Assembly: GCF_003574215.1 (NCBI RefSeq)
Contig: NZ_AP018558.1
Span: 778,001-842,000, forward strand
From: Hydrogenophilus thermoluteolus
GTDB taxonomy: Bacteria; Pseudomonadota; Gammaproteobacteria; Burkholderiales; Rhodocyclaceae
Length of the DNA stretch: 64,000 nucleotides
Direction of reading: 5' to 3'
A program made the position numbers and the translations under genes. Shown one piece after another: positions 8,184 to 15,732 of this stretch; the first letter of the stretch is position 1; every line of letters starts with the position of its first letter. The notes beneath the pieces are model-generated. The model searched no databases. It worked only from the letters and a program-made list of their open reading frames with translations, and was not told where the DNA came from.

Positions 8184-9044
8184 TTACGGGTAAAACGGGA
8201 CGACTTCGAAACCGACGATCCCGCTTTCGACGATTTGTAGCGAAAGCGTGACCGCGATGCGGCGGTGGGGGGCAAACGGCGTCGTCTGCGGTGCCCCCCA
8301 ATCGGCAGGCAGAAGGTTTTTGCGCACGAGTGCTCGGCCGAGTCCGTCGGTCAGGGTGAGGGCCAGGTGGGGCCACGGCATCGGGTAGTCGGCGCGGTTC
8401 GTCATGGTCAATTCGAGGGTATAACGCGCAGGGTCGGCTTCTTTGATGAGGCGGGCGTCATCGATCTGTATCCGTTCGGAGTCCGCTGGCGGTGTGAGCG
8501 TGCAGCCCAGCGCTTGGCAGATCGTTTCCCCGATGGGGTAGAGTTCGGGGAAGATGCGGATCAGTGTGGGGTGCGCAACCCATGCTGCTTGCCCAAGCGC
8601 GGTAAGGAAAAGGAGGAGCGCCAAAAGCAACGCGATCGCGTGCGCAAGCGGGTTGCGGGCTGCTGGCGGGGTGGGGGGGTCGCGATCCAGTGCGGCAGGG
8701 TTGCGATAGGCGGCCGTTACCGCGCTCGGGCTGAGCGATTCCGCGTCTGCGTGTTCGAACGGGGAGGGGCTGGGTTCGACGCGGTTTTCGGTTTCGTTTG
8801 GGGCTGCGGGCGGGGGTGCCGGTTCGTCCGAAGGCTTCAGGGCACGTTCTTCCGGGGGGAGTTCGGAAACGGTAGCACGGAGCGCGTTGAACGGTTCGAA
8901 ACATTCGCCGCACAGTGCCCATCCCTGGGCTTTTGCCAGAACCCGGTCACTGGTGGCGAAGGTGGCACCGCAATGGGGACAACGGACGATGCGTTTGCCG
9001 CTGAACGGTTCATCACGCAGGCACCGATCGTCGGCTGTGGTCAT
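8184..9044 (-). CDS. MJ0042-type zinc-ribbon and DUF3426 membrane protein
   Basis: The protein (286 aa) begins with a zinc ribbon, RCPHCGATFATSD then CGECFEPFNA (two CxxC pairs), followed by a low-complexity Pro/Glu linker, one transmembrane helix near residues 130-152 (HAIALLLALLLFLTALG), and a DUF3426 beta domain at the C-terminus. Such proteins are common after prmA in betaproteobacteria and have no proven function. The start at 9044 overlaps the prmA stop (ATGA), which shows translational coupling; the frame extends 21 codons further up but inside prmA. It is the last gene of the aroQ-acc-prmA operon. Confidence 0.82.
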   Translation of the reverse strand: MTTADDRCLRDEPFSGKRIVRCPHCGATFATSDRVLAKAQGWALCGECFEPFNALRATVSELPPEERALKPSDEPAPPPAAPNETENRVEPSPSPFEHADAESLSPSAVTAAYRNPAALDRDPPTPPAARNPLAHAIALLLALLLFLTALGQAAWVAHPTLIRIFPELYPIGETICQALGCTLTPPADSERIQIDDARLIKEADPARYTLELTMTNRADYPMPWPHLALTLTDGLGRALVRKNLLPADWGAPQTTPFAPHRRIAVTLSLQIVESGIVGFEVVPFYP

Positions 9045-9958
9045 GATCGGGTTCCCTCTAGCCGTACCCAGCCCTCCCGTTCGGCAGCGATTTCGAGCCG
9101 AATCCATGGGGCGTACGCAGCGATGACGGCATCGGCCTGTTCGGCAAGAATCCCTGCAAGCGCGATTTTGCCTTGCGATGCGACGCGTGTTGCCAAGGTC
9201 GGTGCCAGGACGATGAGCGGTCTGGTGAGGATGTTCGCAACCACCAAGTCGAACGTTTGGTTAAGGGGCGCATCGGCGGGCAGCACAGTGAGATCGACGC
9301 TGTTTGCTTCGGCGTTGGCGCAGGTGGCAGTGCGTGCGTCGGCGTCGATGTCGACCGCAGTGACTGCACTGGCGCCCAGCTTGGCTGCGGCGATCGCCAG
9401 AATACCCGATCCACACCCGTAGTCGAGTACCGAAGCGCCAGCGGTGACTTCGCGTACAAGCCATTCCAGGCAGAGGTGGGTGGTGGGGTGGCTACCGGTG
9501 CCAAAAGCCAATCCCGGGTCAAGACGGATTACGGGTGCCGTAGTGGCGGGGGGTTCGTGCCAGCTGGGTACGATCCAGAGCGCGCCGTCGGCAACCGCGA
9601 TCGGCGGGAATTGGTTTTGGGTTTGCCGCACCCAATCGGTTTCGGCGATCGGCACGAGTTCGGGTTCGTCGGGGAGTGTGACCTGCGCGGCGCGGGCCAT
9701 TTCGGCCAGACGTTGCGACCACGGGGCGTCGCTGTCGAAGAGGAGCGCGACGACGGATCGCCGCCACAAGGTGGCCGGGGCTTCGCCGGGTTCGCCGAAT
9801 TGGGGGGTTTCGTCCGGGGTTCCGGCGTCGGCGTCTTCCAGGGTTGCCGAAAGGGCGCCGTGGTCGAGTGCGACTTCAGCGAGCCGTTCCGCGTCCTCGG
9901 CCGGTAGGACGATCCGGACTTCGAGCCAGCGTGCGGCGCTATTTTTTGCCGCGGGCAT
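9041..9958 (-). CDS. prmA: Ribosomal protein L11 methyltransferase
   Basis: It trimethylates ribosomal protein L11 using S-adenosylmethionine. The 305-residue protein has the N-terminal substrate domain and a Rossmann methyltransferase domain with [16 protein letters not shown], the SAM loop [26 protein letters not shown], and [14 protein letters not shown], all standard for PrmA. Its start at 9958 lies inside the accC 3' end (20-base overlap), and its stop overlaps the next gene by 4 bases. Co-transcription with accBC is the usual proteobacterial arrangement. Confidence 0.96.
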   Translation of the reverse strand: MPAAKNSAARWLEVRIVLPAEDAERLAEVALDHGALSATLEDADAGTPDETPQFGEPGEAPATLWRRSVVALLFDSDAPWSQRLAEMARAAQVTLPDEPELVPIAETDWVRQTQNQFPPIAVADGALWIVPSWHEPPATTAPVIRLDPGLAFGTGSHPTTHLCLEWLVREVTAGASVLDYGCGSGILAIAAAKLGASAVTAVDIDADARTATCANAEANSVDLTVLPADAPLNQTFDLVVANILTRPLIVLAPTLATRVASQGKIALAGILAEQADAVIAAYAPWIRLEIAAEREGWVRLEGTRS

Positions 9959-11339
9959 CGAGCCACTGCTCCAGGTAGTGGATCGAGACGCCCCCTTCGC
10001 CGAACGCAGCGTCGTTCATGAGTTGCAGGTGCAGCGGGGCGTTGGTCTGAATCCCCGTGACGACGAGCTCTTGCAACGCGCCGCGCATCTTGGCGATGGC
10101 TTGGCGACGGGTAGAGGCATGAACGATGAGTTTACCGATCATCGAGTCGTAGTGGGGGGGCACGGTGTAGCCGGAATAGACGTGGGAGTCGACCCGTACT
10201 CCCGGACCGCCAGGGGCGTGCCACTGTTCGACGCGTCCCGGTGAAGGGGTGAAGCGGTAAGGGTCTTCGGCGTTGATGCGGCATTCGATCGCATGACCGC
10301 GAAGGGAAACCGCTTGTTGGGGGAACCACAGCGGTTCGCCTGCCGCGATGCGGATTTGCGCCTGCACGAGGTCGATTCCGGTGATGAGTTCGGTCACTGG
10401 GTGTTCGACCTGGATGCGGGTGTTCATTTCGATGAAGTAGAAGCGCCCGTTTTCGTAGAGAAACTCGAAGGTACCTGCACCGCGGTAGCCGATACGACGA
10501 CAGGCTTCGGCGCACGCTTCGCCGATTTCGGCAATCGCCGCGCGGTCGATGCCGGGCGCCGGGGCCTCTTCGATGATTTTTTGGTGGCGGCGCTGCATCG
10601 AGCAGTCCCGTTCGCCGAGCCAGACGGCGTTGCCGTGGGCGTCGGCGAGTACCTGGATTTCGATGTGCCGCGGTTGTTGTAAGAATTTTTCGAGGTAGAC
10701 CGCGGCGTTGCCAAACGCGGCGCGCGCTTCGTTGCGTGTGGTTTCGACTGCGGAAAGGAGCGCGGCTTCGGTGTGCACGACCCGCATGCCGCGACCACCC
10801 CCGCCGCCAGCGGCTTTGATGATCACGGGAAAACCGATCTCGCGCGCGATGCGCACGATTTCGTCGGGGTCGTCCGGTAGCGCGCCGTCGGAGCCGGGGA
10901 CGCAAGGTACGCCGGCATCGAGCATGGCGCGTTTCGCAGCGACCTTGTCCCCCATCATCGCGATCGTCTCTGGGCGCGGACCGATGAAGGTGAATCCGCA
11001 CGCTTCGACGCGTTGCGCAAATTCGGCGTTTTCGGAGAGGAAGCCGTAGCCGGGGTGGATCGCTTCGGCGTCGGTCACTTCGGCGGCAGCGATGATCGCG
11101 GGGATGTTGAGGTAGCTTTTCCCCGCTGGGGCAGGGCCGATGCACACCGCTTCGTCGGCAAGACGAACGGGTTTGCTATCACGGTCGGCTTCGGAATAGA
11201 CCATCACCGTGGCGATGTCGAGTTCGCGGCACGCGCGTAGGATCCGGAGCGCGATTTCACCCCGGTTGGCGATCAGGATTTTGTTGAACGGGGGACGTTC
11301 GGGCGCTGCGTCCAGCGTGGGTTGGATCGTGTGACTCAT
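9939..11339 (-). CDS. accC: Acetyl-CoA carboxylase, biotin carboxylase subunit
   Basis: AccC carboxylates biotin on AccB with ATP and bicarbonate, the first step of malonyl-CoA synthesis. ATP-grasp features are clear: [16 protein letters not shown], the glycine loop [20 protein letters not shown] and [16 protein letters not shown]. At 466 residues it is about 17 longer than usual at the N-terminus ([16 protein letters not shown] precedes the conserved start). No alternative start codon exists at the usual place, so the extension appears real. It follows accB by 7 bases. Confidence 0.97.
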   Translation of the reverse strand: MSHTIQPTLDAAPERPPFNKILIANRGEIALRILRACRELDIATVMVYSEADRDSKPVRLADEAVCIGPAPAGKSYLNIPAIIAAAEVTDAEAIHPGYGFLSENAEFAQRVEACGFTFIGPRPETIAMMGDKVAAKRAMLDAGVPCVPGSDGALPDDPDEIVRIAREIGFPVIIKAAGGGGGRGMRVVHTEAALLSAVETTRNEARAAFGNAAVYLEKFLQQPRHIEIQVLADAHGNAVWLGERDCSMQRRHQKIIEEAPAPGIDRAAIAEIGEACAEACRRIGYRGAGTFEFLYENGRFYFIEMNTRIQVEHPVTELITGIDLVQAQIRIAAGEPLWFPQQAVSLRGHAIECRINAEDPYRFTPSPGRVEQWHAPGGPGVRVDSHVYSGYTVPPHYDSMIGKLIVHASTRRQAIAKMRGALQELVVTGIQTNAPLHLQLMNDAAFGEGGVSIHYLEQWLDARGKK

Positions 11340-11346
11340 GGCCGGA

Positions 11347-11835
11347 TCATCCGATCACGAAGAGGGGTTGGCCATATTCGACCGGCTGGCCGTTTTCGAC
11401 GAGGATTGCTTTGACGACACCTGCGACGTCGGCTTCGATTTCGTTCATCAGTTTCATCGCTTCGATGATACAGAGCCGGTCGCCCACTGTGACATGGCTG
11501 CCCACTTCGACGAAGGGGGGCGCGGTGGGTGAAGGGGCGCGGTAGAAGGTGCCCACCATCGGCGATTTCACGACGTGGCCCGGGGGCAATCCCGGGTCGG
11601 CTGGGGCAGCGGTTTCGTTGGTGGGGGTGCTCACTGCGGGTGTGGCTTGTGGGGCGGTGGGTACCGGTGTGGCGTGGACGGTTGCGCCCGCGGGGTATGG
11701 GGCAGTGACCGACGGGAGGGTGACCGGCGGTTGCTTGGCGATACGAACTTTCTCTTCGCCTTCGGTGATCTCGATTTCGGCAATCCCGGACGCTTCGACG
11801 AGTTCGATCAATTTCTTGAGTTTGCGTAGGTCCAT
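11347..11835 (-). CDS. accB: Acetyl-CoA carboxylase, biotin carboxyl carrier protein
   Basis: AccB carries the biotin that shuttles CO2 between AccC and the carboxyltransferase. The 162 residues comprise a short N-terminal dimerisation helix ([16 protein letters not shown]), a Pro/Ala/Thr-rich linker, and a C-terminal biotinyl domain with the EAMKL motif; the modified lysine is residue 128. TAAGGA about 9 bases upstream is the ribosome site. The gene follows aroQ by 12 bases and precedes accC by 7. Confidence 0.97.
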   Translation of the reverse strand: MDLRKLKKLIELVEASGIAEIEITEGEEKVRIAKQPPVTLPSVTAPYPAGATVHATPVPTAPQATPAVSTPTNETAAPADPGLPPGHVVKSPMVGTFYRAPSPTAPPFVEVGSHVTVGDRLCIIEAMKLMNEIEADVAGVVKAILVENGQPVEYGQPLFVIG

Positions 11836-11847
11836 CGATCGGATTCC

Positions 11848-12333
11848 TTAAGAGGTTGCACGGTTAGGGTTCGTTTCACGCTCGAGCCAGTCCATCGCCG
11901 CTTCGAGCGCCGCCTCATAGCCAAAAGCGCCCAATCCTGCAATGACGCCCACGGCTTTGTCGGAAAGGTAGGAATGGCGCCGAAATGGCTCGCGCGCGTG
12001 AATGTTGGAGAGGTGGATTTCGATGAAGGGAATTTGCACCGCGGCGAGCGCATCGCGAATCGCGACGCTGGTATGGGTGTAGGCGCCTGGGTTGATGAGG
12101 ATGAAATCGACGCCCTCTTCCATTGCCGCCTGGATTCGGTCGACAAGCGCCCCTTCGTGGTTGCTCTGATAGCTCTCGATGATCGCCCTTGCGCCAGCGC
12201 GGGCCGTCAACGCAGTGTGGATGTCGGAGAGCGTGGTGCGACCGTAGATTTCCGGTTCGCGCACGCCCAAGAGGTTGAGGTTCGGGCCGTGGAGTACCAA
12301 AATGCGCCACGGTTGGGCAGGGGAAGCAGCCAT
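11848..12333 (-). CDS. aroQ: Type II 3-dehydroquinate dehydratase
   Basis: It catalyses the third shikimate-pathway step, 3-dehydroquinate to 3-dehydroshikimate. The 161-residue protein has the type II signatures [18 protein letters not shown] (with the catalytic tyrosine), [28 protein letters not shown] and [20 protein letters not shown]. The start at 12333 has AAGGAA 9 bases upstream; an ATG 33 bases further up lacks support. It is the first gene of the aroQ-accB-accC-prmA group, a common proteobacterial order. Confidence 0.96.
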   Translation of the reverse strand: MAASPAQPWRILVLHGPNLNLLGVREPEIYGRTTLSDIHTALTARAGARAIIESYQSNHEGALVDRIQAAMEEGVDFILINPGAYTHTSVAIRDALAAVQIPFIEIHLSNIHAREPFRRHSYLSDKAVGVIAGLGAFGYEAALEAAMDWLERETNPNRATS

Positions 12334-12422
12334 CGGGTCGTTCCTTTGCAGCGTTTCGCGGTGCAAAGCTGCAAGTTTGCCGCATTTCGCCGCTTTTGGC
12401 TAGAGGGCGACACCGATGCGAT

Positions 12423-13046
12423 TCATCGATGGAGCGCTTCGGTGATGAGCGTTTCGAGCCGCTCGCGGGTGATCAGACCGACATGGTGCGCGACGGGTTG
12501 TCCGTTTGCGTCGAGAACCAAGGTAAAGGGCATGCCGCGGTTGGGGTTGCCGAGTTTCGTGGTCTGCCCCAGGGCAAAGCCGCCTGCGACCAGGGTGGGG
12601 TAGGGCAGGTCGAATTCGCGCGCAAACGCAAGGAGGTTGTCGCGTTCGTCGAGCCCCAAGCCTACGAAATGGACACGCCCAGCGTAGTGGCGGGCAGCCG
12701 CGGCGAAATCGGGGAGCTCTTTTTTGCACGGTGGGCACCAAGTGGCCCAAAAGTTGATGACCAACGGTTTGCCACGCCACTCGTTCAGGGTTCGTGGGCT
12801 ACCCGTGTCGATATCCGGCATTTGAGCGGTGATGAGTTGCTGAAGGGCACGGGCGTCATAGCCCGAGAAGGTGGATTCGGTTGGGGTTTGAGTGGAAACC
12901 GTTTGACTGAAAAAGAGCCACAAGACGCCCGCGGTAAGGAGCCCGGCAATGACCCAATGGACGAGGGTTCGACGCGACGACGCACGAGCAGGCGTCGGGT
13001 TCGGCGCTTGGGGGGTGGAGTTTGGGGAGTTGAGTGGGTCGTTCAT
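12423..13046 (-). CDS. TlpA/ResA-like membrane-anchored thiol:disulfide oxidoreductase
   Basis: It is a 207-residue protein with a Pro/Asn-rich N-terminus, a single membrane anchor near residues 30-50 ([16 protein letters not shown]), and a periplasmic thioredoxin fold with the active site [14 protein letters not shown] and the cis-proline region [10 protein letters not shown]. TlpA/ResA proteins reduce periplasmic disulfides, often for cytochrome c or oxidase maturation; the client here is unknown. GTG at 13049 and ATG at 13046 are both possible; AGGAGG sits too close to the GTG, so I use the ATG. The stop of the upstream gene overlaps it by one base, so the two are coupled. Confidence 0.85.
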   Translation of the reverse strand: MNDPLNSPNSTPQAPNPTPARASSRRTLVHWVIAGLLTAGVLWLFFSQTVSTQTPTESTFSGYDARALQQLITAQMPDIDTGSPRTLNEWRGKPLVINFWATWCPPCKKELPDFAAAARHYAGRVHFVGLGLDERDNLLAFAREFDLPYPTLVAGGFALGQTTKLGNPNRGMPFTLVLDANGQPVAHHVGLITRERLETLITEALHR

Positions 13047-13627
13047 CACGCCTCCTGCAAGAGTTGTTCGAGCATCGCAAGGGTAAGGCCGCGCTCCGTT
13101 TTTTTCCGCCGCCGTTCGTCGACCGCGGGCCAGACGCGCAGCCGGACAGGATAGGGTGTGTCCTCGAGAATCAATTCGGTTTCTGGGCGGCGCGCGGCAC
13201 TGGCTTTCGGCGTATGGACCCGGAAATGGCGATGTTCGTTGAGGAGAAAAATTTCGACCTCTTTACCGGATTCGGCAAAGAGGTCGATTTCGATTTCGCT
13301 TAGTGGACCAGCGGTGCCCTGGGCAACGGCGCCAACCAAATAGGCAGGCCACGGAAGCCACGCAAGCGTGTGCGCAGCTTCGCGACGCATCGCGGTGAGT
13401 CGTTCTGGAAGGTTTTCGATCTCGCCATATTCGGCGACGAATTCTGCCAGTGCCGCTTCGACCGCTTCGTTGCTGGGCAGCATCGTGCGCGGTGGCAACC
13501 CGAGTTGCTTCGCAGCCTTGCGCTTGGCAAACGCAAGGTCACGAATGCCTTCGTCGAAGATGAGCCGCGCAGCAACATGGGCGATCTCGTCGCGGTAGTC
13601 GATCGCCTCGTAAGTTTTGCGTTTCAT
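13046..13627 (-). CDS. Conserved unknown protein divergent from mpl
   Basis: I do not recognise a named domain. The 193-residue product is soluble and charged, begins [27 protein letters not shown] with predicted helices, contains [14 protein letters not shown], a central segment with [21 protein letters not shown], then [21 protein letters not shown] and a beta-rich part ending in a basic helix ([12 protein letters not shown]). The two-part look (helical half, then strands with acidic residues) recalls nucleotidyltransferase-like hypothetical proteins found beside mpl in betaproteobacteria, but that is a guess. The start at 13627 is chosen over an upstream in-frame ATG because it gives a compact conserved-looking N-terminus. 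It is coupled to the TlpA-like gene by a one-base overlap. Confidence 0.75.
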   Translation of the reverse strand: MKRKTYEAIDYRDEIAHVAARLIFDEGIRDLAFAKRKAAKQLGLPPRTMLPSNEAVEAALAEFVAEYGEIENLPERLTAMRREAAHTLAWLPWPAYLVGAVAQGTAGPLSEIEIDLFAESGKEVEIFLLNEHRHFRVHTPKASAARRPETELILEDTPYPVRLRVWPAVDERRRKKTERGLTLAMLEQLLQEA

Positions 13628-13682
13628 GGGGATTGGGTATGCGAGAATTCGCCCTATTGTACCAACGGGACGGTTTCGCACG

Positions 13683-15092
13683 ATGCATCTGCACATTTTG
13701 GGTATGGGCGGGGTGTTCATGGCCGGGGTGGCGATTCTGGCGAAAGCGCTCGGCTACCGGGTGACGGGGTGTGATGGGCCCCTCTATCCTCCGATGAGCG
13801 ACGTGTTGGCAGCGCATGGGTTGACGCCGATCGAAGGGTATGACGCCGATCAGATTCGTTTGGGCGCCGATTGTTACGTGGTCGGGAATGCGATTTCGCG
13901 CGGCAACCCGTTGCTGGAGGCGATCCTGGACGCCGGTTTGCCTTTCGTCTCGGGCCCACAGTGGTTGGCCGAGACGGTGCTGCGCGGGCGGTGGGTGATC
14001 GCGGTGAGCGGTACCCACGGCAAGACGACCACTACGGCGATGACGGCGCATATTTTGCGCACGGCGGGGTTCAACCCTGGGTATCTCATCGGCGGCGCGG
14101 TGCCGGGGTTCGAAGCGCCGGCGGCGTTGGGGGATTCTCCATTTTTCGTGATCGAAGCCGACGAGTACGACACCGCTTTTTCGGACAAGCGGGCGAAATT
14201 CCTCCATTACCGCCCGCGGACGTTGGTGATCAACCATTTGGAGTACGACCACGCCGATATCTACCCCGATCTGGCTGCGATCGAGACGCAATTCCACCAT
14301 TTGATCCGAACGATGCCGCGAAGCGGGGCGATTTTCGCGCGTGCGGGAATCCCGGCGATCGATCGGGTATTGGCGCGGGGGGTATGGTCGGAAGTGGCCC
14401 GTTTTGGGTTAGCAGAATCGTATCTAGGTGGACATAATGCCCAAGCAGACGACCGGGTGGAAGTGCCGCGCTGGCAGGTGCAGGTGGCAGGGGATCGGGC
14501 GCACTACGCGTTCGATGGGCGAGCGATCGGAAGTGTGACCCTTCCGTTGCCGGGAGTCCATAATGCGCTCAACGGGCTTGCCGCGGTAGCGGCGGCAAGC
14601 CACGCCGGGGTGCTTCCCGAGCAGGCGGTCGAGGCGCTGGCCAGCTTTCCGGGGGTGAAGCGGCGTCTCGAAAAGGTGGGGGAGGCGGCTGGGGTGACGG
14701 TCTTCGACGACTTTGCCCACCATCCGACCGCGATTGCCGCAACGCTCGATGCGCTGCGACCCCGGGTGACGGGGCGATTGATCGCGCTTTTCGAACCGCG
14801 GTCGAACACGATGAAGCGCGGGGTGATGCAAGCGGAGTTGCCCGCAGCCTTTGCACGCGCGGATCGTGTCTTCGGGTACGCGAAAGGGCTGTCTTGGGAT
14901 CTGGCGGCAGCGCTGGCGCCGCTCGGTGCGAAGGCCGAGGTGGCAACTGAGATCGATTCGTTGGTGGCGCGCATCGTTGCCTACGCAGCGCCGGGTGACG
15001 CGGTGGTGGTGATGAGTAATGGGGCATTCGAAGGGGTGCAGCGCACCTTGCTGGCGGCACTGATGGCAAAGGAGCGACGCGTTGGTGTGTGA
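13683..15092 (+). CDS. mpl: UDP-N-acetylmuramate:L-Ala-gamma-D-Glu-meso-DAP ligase
   Basis: Mpl joins recycled murein tripeptide to UDP-MurNAc, bypassing MurC, MurD and MurE. The 469-residue Mur ligase begins HLHILGMGGVFMAGVAILAK, has the P-loop [12 protein letters not shown] near residue 110, the metal/ATP region VIEADEYDTAFSD, NHLEYDHADIYPDL, and the C-terminal FDDFAHHPTAIAATL and LFEPRSNTM. The MGGVFMAG start and DEYDTAFSD separate Mpl from MurC. The ATG at 13683 gives the canonical N-terminus; its ribosome site is weak. It overlaps the following glycosylase gene by 11 bases. Confidence 0.95.
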   Translation: MHLHILGMGGVFMAGVAILAKALGYRVTGCDGPLYPPMSDVLAAHGLTPIEGYDADQIRLGADCYVVGNAISRGNPLLEAILDAGLPFVSGPQWLAETVLRGRWVIAVSGTHGKTTTTAMTAHILRTAGFNPGYLIGGAVPGFEAPAALGDSPFFVIEADEYDTAFSDKRAKFLHYRPRTLVINHLEYDHADIYPDLAAIETQFHHLIRTMPRSGAIFARAGIPAIDRVLARGVWSEVARFGLAESYLGGHNAQADDRVEVPRWQVQVAGDRAHYAFDGRAIGSVTLPLPGVHNALNGLAAVAAASHAGVLPEQAVEALASFPGVKRRLEKVGEAAGVTVFDDFAHHPTAIAATLDALRPRVTGRLIALFEPRSNTMKRGVMQAELPAAFARADRVFGYAKGLSWDLAAALAPLGAKAEVATEIDSLVARIVAYAAPGDAVVVMSNGAFEGVQRTLLAALMAKERRVGV

Positions 15093-15732
15093 TCCGGGCC
15101 CCGAAGCGTGGGTTCGTCCACCCTATTGGGAAACGGCGTGCGCCGAACTCAGGGCGCGAGACCCCAAAATGGCCGAACTGATCGCGCAGTATGATGGGGA
15201 GCTGCTGGGGTCACATGGCGATCCCTTCGTGACACTTGCGCGCGCGATCGTCGGACAGCAGGTATCGGTGGTGGCAGCCGATCGGTTGTGGGAACGGTTT
15301 ACCGCGGCGGTGGATGGCGTGGTGTCACCCGAACGGGTTTGGGCGGTCGAACCTGAAGTGTTGCGCGGCGCGGGCCTTTCGGCGCGAAAAGTGGAATACC
15401 TGCGTGATTTGGCGCGACACGCGCAGGAGGGTTCGCTCGACCCGGAACGCTGGGCGGAGATGTCTGACGAGGCGATCATCGGCGCACTTACTGCGGTGCG
15501 GGGCATCGGGCGGTGGACGGCAGAGATGTTTCTTATTTTTCATCTGCTGCGCCCCGACGTCTGGCCAGCGGACGACTTGGGGTTGCGTAAAGCGTTGGTT
15601 GCGCGTTATGGGCTGCCGGCAAAGCAGCCCCTTGCGGCATGGCGCAGCGCTGGGGAGCGTTTCCGCCCGTGGCGCACCGTTGCCACCTGGTATCTGTGGC
15701 GTAGCCTCGACCCGGTGGCGGTGGCTTATTGA
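15082..15732 (+). CDS. DNA-3-methyladenine glycosylase II (AlkA-type HhH)
   Basis: It is a helix-hairpin-helix base excision enzyme for alkylated purines. The 216-residue protein lacks the extra N-terminal domain of E. coli AlkA, like many short bacterial forms. It shows FVTLARAIVGQQVSVVAADRLW, GLSARKVEYLRDLA, the HhH motif LTAVRGIGRWTAEMFLIF, and the catalytic aspartate region DVWPADDLGLRKAL. The start is GTG at 15082 inside mpl (11-base overlap). Its stop overlaps the convergent nasA stop by 7 bases. Confidence 0.9.
   Translation: MVCDPGPEAWVRPPYWETACAELRARDPKMAELIAQYDGELLGSHGDPFVTLARAIVGQQVSVVAADRLWERFTAAVDGVVSPERVWAVEPEVLRGAGLSARKVEYLRDLARHAQEGSLDPERWAEMSDEAIIGALTAVRGIGRWTAEMFLIFHLLRPDVWPADDLGLRKALVARYGLPAKQPLAAWRSAGERFRPWRTVATWYLWRSLDPVAVAY

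Noticed and set aside
8160..8200. Tandem GGTTACGGG copies after the glycine-zipper lipoprotein gene
   Set aside because: Only two short copies near the stop, partly coding; not enough for a repeat element, and no terminator structure.
12334..12422. Terminator between the TlpA-like gene and aroQ
   Set aside because: A TTGCAGC/GCTGCAA stem exists but overlaps the aroQ leader and has no T-tract; no confident call.
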